From the NCBI GenBank assembly GCA_031551455.1, contig JAVBNP010000266.1, positions 1-32,139 on the forward strand: a stretch of DNA of 32,139 bases, in the 5' to 3' direction. Shown in pieces: positions 24,875 through 32,139 of this stretch. Below the pieces are notes generated by a model that was not told the DNA's origin, did not search any database, and saw only the letters and a list, made by a program, of their open reading frames with translations. Position 1 is the first letter of the stretch; each line of letters opens with the position of its first letter. This stretch comes from JAIRLS01 sp031551455. GTDB lineage: Bacteria > Bacteroidota > Bacteroidia > Bacteroidales > UBA4181. Position numbers and translations under genes: made by a program.

Positions 24875-26260
24875 ATGAATTCGAAAAATACATTTGACAG
24901 ACGCACCTTTTTAACCGGTGCAACCGCGGTCGGAATCGGCGGCACATTAGGTGCCGGCATGTTGCTTAGTGCTTGCTCGGGCAGCGAAAAACGGACGCCT
25001 TTGAGCCTGCCGGACGAAATATACATTCCCGAATTGCCCGACAAGGCGATTGACGGGAAACCGATCAAAGCGGCGCTTATCGGGTGCGGTGCGAGAGGAA
25101 CGGGTGCAGCATTCAACTTTCTGGATGCGGGTGACGGGCTGTCCATCGTTGCTTGCGCCGATCTGTTCAAAGACCGACTGGATACCTGCCGCAACGAGTT
25201 GAAAGAAAAGAAGAATGTCGAGATACCCGACGATATGTGTTTCCTCGGATTCGATGCATACAAAAAAGTTTGCGAGTTACCCGTCGATCTGGTGATTATC
25301 GCCACGCCCAATTGTTTCCATCCCGAACAATTGAAATATGCGGTGGAGCAAGGAAAACACGTGTTTGTGGAAAAACCCGCCGCCATCGATCCCGTCGGTT
25401 ACCGTACGTGCATGGTGGCATTGAAACAGGCAAAAGCCAAAGGATTGAACGTTATTTCGGGAGCGCAATATCATTACGATCGGCCTTTCGTAGAATCGTA
25501 CAAAAAAGTTCGCGAAGGATATATCGGAAAAATAACTTCGGGAAATGTTTTCTACAATACGAGTAACGAACAGTTCGTCGCGCGAAAACCGGGATGGAGT
25601 GACACGGAATACATGATTCGCGGACATTTCAATTGGAATTGCATCAACGGCGACCAATTAAGCAACATGTTGATTCACTGGTTGGATGTGTTCATGTGGT
25701 TTTCGCATCTCAAACCCGTCAAAGTAAACGGATTCGGCTCGCGTATTCGTCGGAAAGCGGGCAACGTATACGATAATTTCAGCATGGATTTCGAGTTCGA
25801 AGGCGGAGTGCATGTATTCGGAATGGTACGTCGAATGGACGGTTGCGATAACATGCGGGGCGCCGTTATTCAAGGCGATAAAGGTTCGTGGAGCAGCGAC
25901 GATTTCAGCATTCGTGATTTGGCGGGTAACGTGATTTGGAAGTACGATGAAGAAGCGACTAAAGCCAAATACAAAACGCACGATATGTATACGTTGGAGC
26001 ATATCGATTTGGTAAGCAGCATCCGCAAAGGTAAAATACTCAACATTGCCGAAGTGACAGCCGATTCCGCTTTGGCATGTGTTATGGCGCGCGAATCGGC
26101 TTATACGGGAAAAGTATGCACTTGGGAACAAATGCTGACGGCCGATCTTAATACAATGCCCGAAGGGTTGGAATCGTGGAAAGCAGACATACGCAAGTAT
26201 ACCGTTTCTTTGCCGGGCGTTCCGGGAAAAGATACGGAAACCGAATACGGATCGCGATAA
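24875..26260 (+). CDS. Tat lipoprotein of the Gfo/Idh/MocA family
   Basis: The 461-aa protein has a Tat motif (DRRTFLTGA, Arg 9-10) and a lipobox (LLSAC, Cys34), so it is probably exported folded and anchored in a membrane. The Rossmann part is KAALIGCGARGTGAAFNFLDAG, IVACADLFKDRL, VDLVIIATPNCFHPEQLKYAVEQGKHVFVEKPAAID, with EKP in place. The catalytic domain has ISGAQYHYDRPFVESYKKV, HFNWNCINGDQLSNMLIHWLDVFMWF, and RRMDGCDNMRGAVIQG. The layout resembles exported Gfo/Idh proteins that oxidise or hydrolyse sugars with bound NAD. It lies 6 nt after the permease and 44 nt before the NagB-like gene. A GH109-like N-acetylgalactosaminidase role would fit the context but is not shown. Confidence 0.88.
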   Translation: MNSKNTFDRRTFLTGATAVGIGGTLGAGMLLSACSGSEKRTPLSLPDEIYIPELPDKAIDGKPIKAALIGCGARGTGAAFNFLDAGDGLSIVACADLFKDRLDTCRNELKEKKNVEIPDDMCFLGFDAYKKVCELPVDLVIIATPNCFHPEQLKYAVEQGKHVFVEKPAAIDPVGYRTCMVALKQAKAKGLNVISGAQYHYDRPFVESYKKVREGYIGKITSGNVFYNTSNEQFVARKPGWSDTEYMIRGHFNWNCINGDQLSNMLIHWLDVFMWFSHLKPVKVNGFGSRIRRKAGNVYDNFSMDFEFEGGVHVFGMVRRMDGCDNMRGAVIQGDKGSWSSDDFSIRDLAGNVIWKYDEEATKAKYKTHDMYTLEHIDLVSSIRKGKILNIAEVTADSALACVMARESAYTGKVCTWEQMLTADLNTMPEGLESWKADIRKYTVSLPGVPGKDTETEYGSR

Positions 26261-26304
26261 TCGTCAAAAAATAATCGTTTTATCTCAAAAATATTCAAAC
26301 GGAT

Positions 26305-27072
26305 ATGTCAAACATCAAATCGTTTCAAAAAGACCGGTTAACCGTCAATATTTATCCAACACGTCGCGAAATGGGATTATCCGCGGCAGTTGATGCGGCA
26401 AAAACCATCAAAGAACTGTTGTCGCAAAAATCGGAATTGAACATGATTTTTGCCGCCGCTCCCTCCCAAAACGAGTTTTTGGAAGCATTATGCACGGAAC
26501 CGGGCATCGATTGGCAACGAGTCAACGCGTTTCACATGGACGAATACATCGGATTGCCGGCGGATGCACCGCAAGGATTCGGTAATTTTTTGAGAAAACG
26601 AATATTCGATAAGCTGCCTTTTCGGTCGGTGAATTATTTGAACGGAAATAATCCCGACCCCGCAAAAGAATGCGAACGTTATGAAGCATTGCTCAAGCAA
26701 CATCCCGTTGATATCGTTTGCATGGGTATCGGCGAAAACGGGCATATTGCATTCAATGATCCGCACGTTGCCCGTTTTGATGATCCGAGTTTGGTAAAAA
26801 TCGTCGACTTGGACGAAAAATGTCGGATGCAACAGGTAAACGACGGGTGCTTTGCCGTCATCGGCGACGTGCCGACACACGCGTTAACGTTGACGGTACC
26901 CGCTTTGATGAACGGGAAAAATTTATTTTGCATGGTTCCCGCCAAAACAAAAGCTTGGGCGGTATATCACACCATCAACGATCCCGTTTCGGAAAATATT
27001 CCCGCAACCTGTCTTCGCAACCACAAAAATGCCATATTGTACATCGATGCGGACAGCGCTTCGATGTTGTGA
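26305..27072 (+). CDS. NagB-like glucosamine-6-phosphate deaminase/isomerase family protein
   Basis: The 255-aa protein matches NagB in length and pattern: VNAFHMDEYIGL (active-site Asp of the MDEY motif), IVCMGIGENGHIAFNDP, VPTHALTLTVPALMNGKNLFCMVPAKTKAWAV and a late ATCLRNHKNAILYIDADSA. NagB converts glucosamine 6-phosphate to fructose 6-phosphate and ammonia. Compared with E. coli NagB (GNDGHIAFNEP), the Asp before GH is Asn and the Glu after FN is Asp. The His is kept. Asn at the first place occurs in several relatives, so activity is plausible, but another aminosugar or ketose phosphate cannot be excluded. It is last in the operon and converges with the tandem paralogue array. Confidence 0.85.
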   Translation: MSNIKSFQKDRLTVNIYPTRREMGLSAAVDAAKTIKELLSQKSELNMIFAAAPSQNEFLEALCTEPGIDWQRVNAFHMDEYIGLPADAPQGFGNFLRKRIFDKLPFRSVNYLNGNNPDPAKECERYEALLKQHPVDIVCMGIGENGHIAFNDPHVARFDDPSLVKIVDLDEKCRMQQVNDGCFAVIGDVPTHALTLTVPALMNGKNLFCMVPAKTKAWAVYHTINDPVSENIPATCLRNHKNAILYIDADSASML

Positions 27073-27098
27073 TACGTTTTTAGCGTAAGGTTTGTCCG

Positions 27099-27797
27099 TT
27101 ATTTTCCCGTACAGAAATTGAACAGACGCACCACATCATCTTCGTTGTTATAATCCACAGGATTTTGCTTCAGGTAATTTTCGATTTCTTTCTTTTTATC
27201 GGAAAATACTTTTGAAAATCCCGAACGATTAGCGATTCGGTACTTGCCGGAAAAATTAAGGTAATAGAGATCACTCCTTTGATAAGTGATTTCTTGGGAT
27301 GCAGAATGATAACTTTGAACTCTCCCTTCAAGTCCCGCAGAAGTAATGTTTTTGGCGGAAGATAAGGCGGATTTGGTGCCATACCCTTCATAATTACTGC
27401 GCCCTGCTTCTTTGATTGTCCGTTTCACGGCCAATTCCGGATTACCGGTCGGCCCCATGGCCATAACTTCGGTATACCCTACGGAAGAATACTTAAACAC
27501 GCGTTTTCCGATATAGATGGCCACAATGTCCCCTTTATTTTTTAACGCCAATGTATCGCCTTTTTCATCGATAAATTGCATTTCATCCATTAAAAGATTA
27601 TAGTTCATTTTTGTTTTGGCGTCACGCCCGACCAGAAAAACACGCGCATCTTGAAATTCGGGAAATAGAAAACGTCCTCCCCCCAACAATTCATTTAATT
27701 CATCACTACCGGTTACTTCCATTTTTACCGTTTCTTGCCCGTAACCAAATACCCCGAACATCAAAACAAACACAAATAAAAAAAGTATTTTTTTCAT
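27099..27797 (-). CDS. Exported protein of unknown family, tandem copy 1
   Basis: The 232-aa protein has a signal peptide MKKILFLFVFVLMFGVFGYGQ, with the mature part starting near ETVKMEV. I do not recognise the family. Shared features are FLFPEFQDARVFLVGRDAKTKMNYNLLMDEMQFIDEKGDTLAL, YIGKRVFKYSSVGYTEVMAMG, NPELAVKRTIKEAG, YYLNFSGKYRIANRSGFSKVFSDKKKEIENYLKQNPVDYNNEDDVVRLFNFCTGK. It looks like a small periplasmic or surface protein with beta strands and a helical C-terminus. It is the most divergent of the three copies and has one copy of the NITS segment that is doubled in the others. Its reading frame is intact. It converges with the NagB-like gene. Confidence 0.82.
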   Translation of the reverse strand: MKKILFLFVFVLMFGVFGYGQETVKMEVTGSDELNELLGGGRFLFPEFQDARVFLVGRDAKTKMNYNLLMDEMQFIDEKGDTLALKNKGDIVAIYIGKRVFKYSSVGYTEVMAMGPTGNPELAVKRTIKEAGRSNYEGYGTKSALSSAKNITSAGLEGRVQSYHSASQEITYQRSDLYYLNFSGKYRIANRSGFSKVFSDKKKEIENYLKQNPVDYNNEDDVVRLFNFCTGK

Positions 27798-27823
27798 GAG
27801 ATTGTGTGTTTAAAATGATTACG

Positions 27824-27855
27824 GAAATATAAAAAATTTAATATTTAAAATGCAA
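27824..27855 (-). promoter_or_regulatory. Promoter-like block of tandem copy 1
   Basis: On the minus strand TTG (27853-27855), 21 nt, then TATATTTC and CG. The same layout precedes copies 2 and 3. It is close to the Bacteroidetes TTG-N19-21-TAnnTTTG promoter with C for the last G. Confidence 0.5.
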
Positions 27856-27986
27856 CTATTTTGTTAAAAAATAGCCGTTGGTTTCTTGTCTGCAAAATCT
27901 TTTATTCTCGCGAACACAAATATACCCTTCTGTATGTCGATACAGATAGTGTGCTAAGTTGTGATGTTTTATGGAATGCTTGCCTA

Positions 27987-28700
27987 TTATTTTCCCGTAC
28001 AGAAATTGAACAGACGTATTACATCTTCTTCATTGTTATAATCCACGGGATTCTGTTTTAGGTAATTTTCGATTTCTTTCTTTTTATCGGAAAATACCTT
28101 TGAAAATACCGAACGATTGGCGATTCGGTATTTGCCGGAAAAATTCAGGTAATAGAAATTTTTCCTTTGATAAGTGACATCTTGGGAACCCGATTTTTTG
28201 CGGTCCGGATTCATACTATGGGTGTTAAAGTCCGATAAAGTGATGTTTTTGGTGTTTAACTCCGATGAAGTGATGTTTGTTGGATTGGAAACGTCAGATG
28301 TGGTTCCGTAAGCTCCGTAATTCTTTCGACCAGCTTCTTTTATTGTTCGTTTTATTGCCAATTCCGGATTACCGGGCGGCCCCATAGCGATAACCTCGGT
28401 ATACCCCACGGAAGAATACTTAAACACGCGTTTTCCGAAATAAATAGCCACAACATCCCCTTTATCCCTTAATGCCAACGTATCGCCTTTTTCATCAACA
28501 AATTGCATCTCACCTATTAAGAGATTATAGTTCATTTTTATTTGGGCGTCACGTCCAATCAAAAATACACGAGCATCTTGAAATTCGGAAAATAGAAAAT
28601 GCCCTCCTTCCAACAATTCATTTAATTCATCACCACCGGTTACTTCCATTCTCACTGTTTCTTGTCCATGACCAAATATTCCAGACATTGAAACAACCAC
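27987..28700 (-). CDS. Exported-protein paralogue, tandem copy 2, with signal peptide frameshifted
   Basis: The frame from 28700 (GTG) encodes 237 aa, MVVSMSGIFGHGQETVRMEV onward, and lacks a full signal peptide. The ATG that matches the start of copies 1 and 3 is at 28723, 23 nt upstream, so it is one base out of frame. Copy 3 has eight A where copy 2 has seven (28704-28710, plus strand), so one A was lost in the leader. The rest is nearly identical to copy 3 and fully open, ending NFCTGK. Copy 2 has a longer linker (NPDRKKSGSQDV) than copy 3. It may be silenced, phase-variable or a base-calling artefact. The intact body argues that the change is recent. Confidence 0.75.
   Translation of the reverse strand: MVVSMSGIFGHGQETVRMEVTGGDELNELLEGGHFLFSEFQDARVFLIGRDAQIKMNYNLLIGEMQFVDEKGDTLALRDKGDVVAIYFGKRVFKYSSVGYTEVIAMGPPGNPELAIKRTIKEAGRKNYGAYGTTSDVSNPTNITSSELNTKNITLSDFNTHSMNPDRKKSGSQDVTYQRKNFYYLNFSGKYRIANRSVFSKVFSDKKKEIENYLKQNPVDYNNEEDVIRLFNFCTGK
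28221..28280 (-). repeat. Internal 2 x 30-bp tandem repeat in copy 2
   Basis: Units 28221-28250 and 28251-28280 are identical at 26 of 30 positions by my count. They encode NITSSELNTK and NITLSDFNTH, in frame. Confidence 0.75.
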
Positions 28701-28753
28701 AAGTAAAAAAATATTCTTTTCATGAGATTGTATTATGTGTTAAAATGACTGCG

Positions 28754-28784
28754 GAAGCATAATATATTTATCTTAAAAATACAA
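28754..28784 (-). promoter_or_regulatory. Promoter-like block of tandem copy 2
   Basis: On the minus strand TTG (28782-28784), 20 nt, then TATGCTTC and CG. The -7 box departs from those of copies 1 and 3 at one of the key T positions and may be weaker. Confidence 0.4.
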
Positions 28785-28856
28785 CCATTTGTAAAGCTTA
28801 CATCTTTACAATCAAACAGAAAAAGAAAATTCTTTGAATTCTTGTTTCTGTTTTCT

Positions 28857-29597
28857 TTATGGAAGTTGTCTGTTATTTTCCGTACAGAAATTGAACAGAC
28901 GAATTACATCTTCTTCGTTGTTATAATCTACGGGGTTTTGTTTCAGATAATTTTCGATTTCTTTCTTTTTATCGGAAAATACCTTTGAAAATACCGAACG
29001 ATTGGCGATTCGGTATTTACCAGAAGAATTTAGGTAATAGAAATTTTCCTTTTGATAAGTGACTTTTGGGGAAACCGATTTTTGGGAACTATGGGTGTTA
29101 AAGTCCGATAAAGTGATATTTTTAGTATTTAACTCCGATGAAGTGATGTTTGTTGGGTTGGAAACGTCAGATGTGGTCCCGTAAGCTCCGTAATTCTTTC
29201 GACCGACTTCTTTTATTGTTCGTTTTATCGCCAATTCCGGATTACCGGATGGTCCCATAGCGATAACCTCGGTATACCCCACAGAAGAATATTTAAACAC
29301 GCGTTTCCCGAAATAAATAGCCACAACATCCCTTTTATCCCTTAATGCTAACACATCGCCTTTTTCATCAACAAATTGCATCTCATCTATCAAGAGATTA
29401 TAGTTCATTTTTATTTGGGCGTCACGTCCAATCAAAAATACACGAGCATCTTGAAATTCGGAAAATAGAAAATGTCCTCCTTCCAACAATTCATTTAATT
29501 CATCACCACCGGTTACTTCCATTCTCACTGTTTCTTGTCCATGACCAAATATTTTGAACATTGAAACAAACACAAGTAAAAAAAATATTTTTTTCAT
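28857..29597 (-). CDS. Exported protein of unknown family, tandem copy 3, with altered C-terminus
   Basis: The 246-aa protein has an intact signal peptide (MKKIFFLLVFVSMFKIFGHGQ) and a body nearly identical to copy 2. Where copies 1 and 2 end FCTGK, this copy has lost one G (ACGGGA became ACGGA on the coding strand), so the frame runs through the old stop and ends FCTENNRQLP. A doubled NITS segment (29094-29153) is shared with copy 2. The family is not recognised. The array has no other gene between copies, and each copy has its own promoter-like block, so expression is probably separate. It lies upstream of, and divergent from, the GH78 gene. Confidence 0.8.
   Translation of the reverse strand: MKKIFFLLVFVSMFKIFGHGQETVRMEVTGGDELNELLEGGHFLFSEFQDARVFLIGRDAQIKMNYNLLIDEMQFVDEKGDVLALRDKRDVVAIYFGKRVFKYSSVGYTEVIAMGPSGNPELAIKRTIKEVGRKNYGAYGTTSDVSNPTNITSSELNTKNITLSDFNTHSSQKSVSPKVTYQKENFYYLNSSGKYRIANRSVFSKVFSDKKKEIENYLKQNPVDYNNEEDVIRLFNFCTENNRQLP
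29094..29153 (-). repeat. Internal 2 x 30-bp tandem repeat in copy 3
   Basis: Units 29094-29123 and 29124-29153 correspond to the doubled segment of copy 2. Copy 1 has only one NITS unit, so the doubling happened before copies 2 and 3 split. Confidence 0.75.
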
Positions 29598-29623
29598 GAG
29601 ATTGTGTGTTTAAAATGACTGCG

Positions 29624-29654
29624 GAAATGTAATGTATTTTTCTTCAAAATACAA
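29624..29654 (-). promoter_or_regulatory. Promoter-like block of tandem copy 3
   Basis: On the minus strand TTG (29652-29654), 20 nt, then TACATTTC and CG, the best match of the three to TAnnTTTG. Confidence 0.5.
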
Positions 29655-29833
29655 CTATTTATCAAAATAAAATAATTATTATTAAAAAACCTTGAAAAAG
29701 GCCAGTATTACCAACAAATCTTCGACAAAAGTTCATACCTTTATGGCAAAATAAAACAACCACTTAAAAAGTTTTCGTTTTTATTTTATTCATAAGAAGA
29801 TTTCTTTACTCCAAAACATTAACTTAAAATATC

Positions 29834-32139
29834 ATGTTCATCCGTAAAATTTTCTTTTTAATTTTGATTTTTACCTTGGGCTCTTGCCAAACACACGAAA
29901 AATCAAGTATTACGGTAACCGACGTGTGGTGCGAATATTTGACAAATCCGCAAGGCCTTGATGTGTTATATCCCCGATTGAGTTGGACGCTCGAAGCCGT
30001 TCGCCCGTCGGATTTCGGACAGCGTCAAACAGCGTATCGTATTCTCGTTGCAAGCACAGAAGAAATACTTGCCCGAAACGAAGGAGATTTGTGGGATTCC
30101 GGTCGGATTGTATCGGACGAAATGCAACATGTTACATACGAAGGTAAACCGCTCGTTTCCGATGAAACGTACTATTGGAAAGTTTGCGTGGAAGATGAAT
30201 CGGGAGTGCAATCGAATTGGAGCAAACCGGCATATTGGACCACTGGATTATTGAACAATACCGATTGGGACGCAGAATGGATCGGTTCCGATGTTGTTTT
30301 CGATCCCGCACAACAAGATTGCAATATTCCCGACCCGTGGCTGCGGAAAAGTTTCCGATTGGATGCAAAACCGACAAAAGCCGTCATGTTTATTGCTTCG
30401 GTGGGATTTCACGAACTTTATGTTAACGGAAAAAAGATCGGAGACGATGTGCTTGCGCCCTGCGTGAGCGATCATACCAAACGGGCTCGTTACATTGCTT
30501 ACGATATTGCCGAAGAACTTCAACCGGGCGAAAACGTAATTGCTCTTTGGTTGGGAACATCGTGGTCAATATTCACGCCTTACGCAACGGACGATAAACC
30601 TCAAACTCCCATGGTGATCGCGCAAGCGGATATACATACGGAGACGAAAGACTCGGAAAAAATAACCGTACGCATAGCAACAGATGCTTCGTGGAAAACG
30701 CATCCGAGTCCGAATCGACTTTCGGGAATATGGGCTGCTCACAAAATGGGTGGAGATATTTGGGATGCGAATAAAGAAATTCCCGATTGGAAGTTGGTCG
30801 GATTCGACGACAGCGATTGGAAACAAGCAACCGAGTATCATCCGAAACTGAAACTTTCGGCCCAAAAGTCAGAGAAAAATTTGTTGTTTGACGAAGTTCG
30901 ACCGGTGGGTATCGAGGAACGTCCCGATGGTTCTTTTCGGGTCGATATGGGCGTGAATTTTGCCGGTTGGATGGAAATAAAAGTGAAAGGAAAACCGGGC
31001 GATCGCGTGGATTTTCTGTTTTCCGAGCGCCGGCAAAACGAAATCACTTTTGGTATAAAGAGTGCATATATCATTGGGAAATCGGGCGAAGGAACTTTTC
31101 GCAATCGATTCAACTATCATTCGGGACGATGGATTACCATTCGGGGAGTCAGACAAAAGCCGGAATTGTCGGACATTCGCGGGTGGGTGGTTCGCACGGC
31201 ATACGAGCCCGCAACGACATTCGAATGTTCCGATTCGTTGCAAAATTGGATTTACGACCGAGTGCTTTGGACGTTCGAGAATCTTTCCATCGGAGGATAT
31301 ATTGTCGATTGTCCTCAACGCGAACGGCTGGGATACGGCGGCGATGCTCATGCCACTTCCGAAACGGGCATGTTCAACTATCGTATGGGCGCTTTCTATA
31401 CTAAATGGTTGGAAGATTGGAGAGATGTGCAGGGCGTCGAGTCGATGGGCGGTCGAAAATTGGGGAACGGCATATTGCCGCATACCGCTCCGACTTATCT
31501 CGGCGGAGGTGGTCCCGCATGGGGCGGTATCTGCATCACGCTTCCGTGGTTGATGTATCAACACTACGGTGACAAGCGCGTGTTGGAAGACAATTTTCAA
31601 ATGATCAAAGGTTGGTTGGGCTTTTTGGATACGCACGTGAAAGATGATCTCATGCAACGATTCGGCGGGGAATGGGATTTTCTCGGCGACTGGTTGTGGC
31701 CGAACGCCACTGCCGAGGGAATGAACAACGACAAACCCGAAACCTTGTGCCTGAACAATTGCTATCGCGTATATAATCTTCGAACGGCCGCCAAAATAGC
31801 GCGACTGATCGGCAAAACCGAAGATGCGGAACGTTGGGAAAAACAGGCGGAGATTTCGAGTCGCGCCATTCATGCGAAATTTTACGACGAAGCCGACCAC
31901 AGTTATGCCGATCGATCGATGGCAAATATGGCCGCCGCATTATACGGAGAGGTCCCGCCGCCCGAACTGCGTGAAAGCATCATGAAACGCCTCGAAAAAG
32001 AAATCTTGGTGGTCCGTAAAGGACACATACACGTCGGTATAACGGGAGGCGCCATGTTGTTCAAAATTTTGCGTGAAGCGGGACGCGACGATCTGATTTA
32101 TTCGATGACTTCGCAGACCGATTATCCGGGTTGGGGATA
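29834..32139 (+). CDS. Alpha-L-rhamnosidase, GH78 type, lipoprotein (3' end beyond window)
   Basis: The frame from the ATG at 29834 stays open for 768 codons to the window end. It starts MFIRKIFFLILIFTLGSCQ, a lipoprotein signal with LGSC (Cys18). An N-terminal Ig-like domain follows (YPRLSWTLEAVRPSDFGQRQTAYRILVAS, then TYYWKVCVEDESG), then beta-sandwich domains (RKSFRLDAKPTKAVMFIASVGFHELYVNGKKIGD) and the (alpha/alpha)6 catalytic domain with DCPQRERLGYGGDAHATSE (from D492), where E497 lies in the GH78 acidic motif. The terminal part with the second catalytic Glu is outside. GH78 enzymes release L-rhamnose from pectin or flavonoid glycosides. A weak -7-like TACCTTTA is at 29736. The order of domains and the frame look intact. 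Confidence 0.88.
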   Translation, partial: MFIRKIFFLILIFTLGSCQTHEKSSITVTDVWCEYLTNPQGLDVLYPRLSWTLEAVRPSDFGQRQTAYRILVASTEEILARNEGDLWDSGRIVSDEMQHVTYEGKPLVSDETYYWKVCVEDESGVQSNWSKPAYWTTGLLNNTDWDAEWIGSDVVFDPAQQDCNIPDPWLRKSFRLDAKPTKAVMFIASVGFHELYVNGKKIGDDVLAPCVSDHTKRARYIAYDIAEELQPGENVIALWLGTSWSIFTPYATDDKPQTPMVIAQADIHTETKDSEKITVRIATDASWKTHPSPNRLSGIWAAHKMGGDIWDANKEIPDWKLVGFDDSDWKQATEYHPKLKLSAQKSEKNLLFDEVRPVGIEERPDGSFRVDMGVNFAGWMEIKVKGKPGDRVDFLFSERRQNEITFGIKSAYIIGKSGEGTFRNRFNYHSGRWITIRGVRQKPELSDIRGWVVRTAYEPATTFECSDSLQNWIYDRVLWTFENLSIGGYIVDCPQRERLGYGGDAHATSETGMFNYRMGAFYTKWLEDWRDVQGVESMGGRKLGNGILPHTAPTYLGGGGPAWGGICITLPWLMYQHYGDKRVLEDNFQMIKGWLGFLDTHVKDDLMQRFGGEWDFLGDWLWPNATAEGMNNDKPETLCLNNCYRVYNLRTAAKIARLIGKTEDAERWEKQAEISSRAIHAKFYDEADHSYADRSMANMAAALYGEVPPPELRESIMKRLEKEILVVRKGHIHVGITGGAMLFKILREAGRDDLIYSMTSQTDYPGWG

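Larger units (their letters stand above)
27099..29654 (-). repeat. Tandem array of three gene-plus-promoter units
   Basis: Units run at about 27099-27855, 27987-28784 and 28857-29654. Each has the coding region, a leader close to cattttaaacacacaatctc before the ATG, and the TTG/TAnnTTTC block. Copies 2 and 3 are close relatives and copy 1 is older. The gaps between units are not obviously related. Confidence 0.8.

Noticed and set aside
28221..29153. CRISPR-like repeats
   Set aside because: The repeated 30-bp units are adjacent, have no spacers, and stay in frame within coding regions.
30869..31900. 343-aa minus-strand open frame inside the GH78 gene
   Set aside because: The plus frame is open for 768 codons with GH78 motifs, and the minus frame shows none.

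Overview
The window looks like a chromosomal segment of a Bacteroidetes (probably Bacteroidales) glycan degrader. The evidence is several TAnnTTTG-type -7 promoter boxes, a Bacteroidetes-style HU-related protein, a XylR-type regulator (sugar-binding domain fused to an AraC helix-turn-helix), a FucP-type sugar permease, Tat-exported Gfo/Idh/MocA oxidoreductases, and two different rhamnosidase families (GH106 and GH78). No SusC/SusD pair lies inside the window.

Left part (1-7.4 kb, minus strand). The left edge holds the first 45 codons of an IS200-like/RAYT transposase. About 50 bp upstream of it sit two REP-like hairpins. Then come an HU-related protein, an RDD membrane protein fused to a Coa1-like domain, a small membrane protein, an exported alpha/beta hydrolase and a large exported GH106-type glycosidase. 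The last four are closely spaced in the order GH106 > hydrolase > small membrane protein > RDD protein. Class I fructose-bisphosphate aldolase follows, with a clear intrinsic terminator. It is divergent from glutamine-dependent NAD+ synthetase (7.7-9.6 kb, plus).

Accessory stretch (9.7-15.8 kb, visibly AT-richer, small unrelated genes). A type II restriction-modification pair overlaps by 4 nt: a TSPPYW methyltransferase with a degenerate nuclease-like C-terminal domain, and a MjaI-like endonuclease. It is followed by a DUF3795-GNAT fusion that joins exactly at an A8 tract, a two-domain GNAT protein, a fluoride channel on the opposite strand, a second DUF3795 protein, a SnoaL-like lipoprotein and a four-helix membrane protein. 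This resembles a region that collects single-gene cargo.

Sugar-catabolic part (15.8-27.1 kb). A PagL-type lipid A deacylase is divergent from a XylR-type regulator. Downstream of the regulator is an apparent operon of a Tat-exported Gfo/Idh oxidoreductase, a GH42-like exported glycosidase and a second Tat Gfo/Idh oxidoreductase. A second apparent operon follows: FucP-type permease, Tat-lipoprotein Gfo/Idh, and NagB-like sugar-phosphate isomerase/deaminase. It is preceded by two copies of a near-palindromic 12-mer in inverted orientation, centred 32 bp apart. The layout suggests periplasmic processing of an unidentified glycoside, uptake of the released (amino) sugar, and entry into glycolysis.

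Right part (27.1-32.1 kb). Three tandem paralogues of an unrecognised exported protein lie on the minus strand, each with its own conserved promoter-like block. Copy 2 has lost one base in a homopolymer inside the signal peptide, and copy 3 has lost one base at the ancestral stop. The window ends inside a GH78-type alpha-L-rhamnosidase lipoprotein.

The most unusual signals are the tandem paralogues with single-base indels, the A8-joined DUF3795-GNAT gene, the nuclease-like domain on the methyltransferase, and the paired operator before the permease operon.
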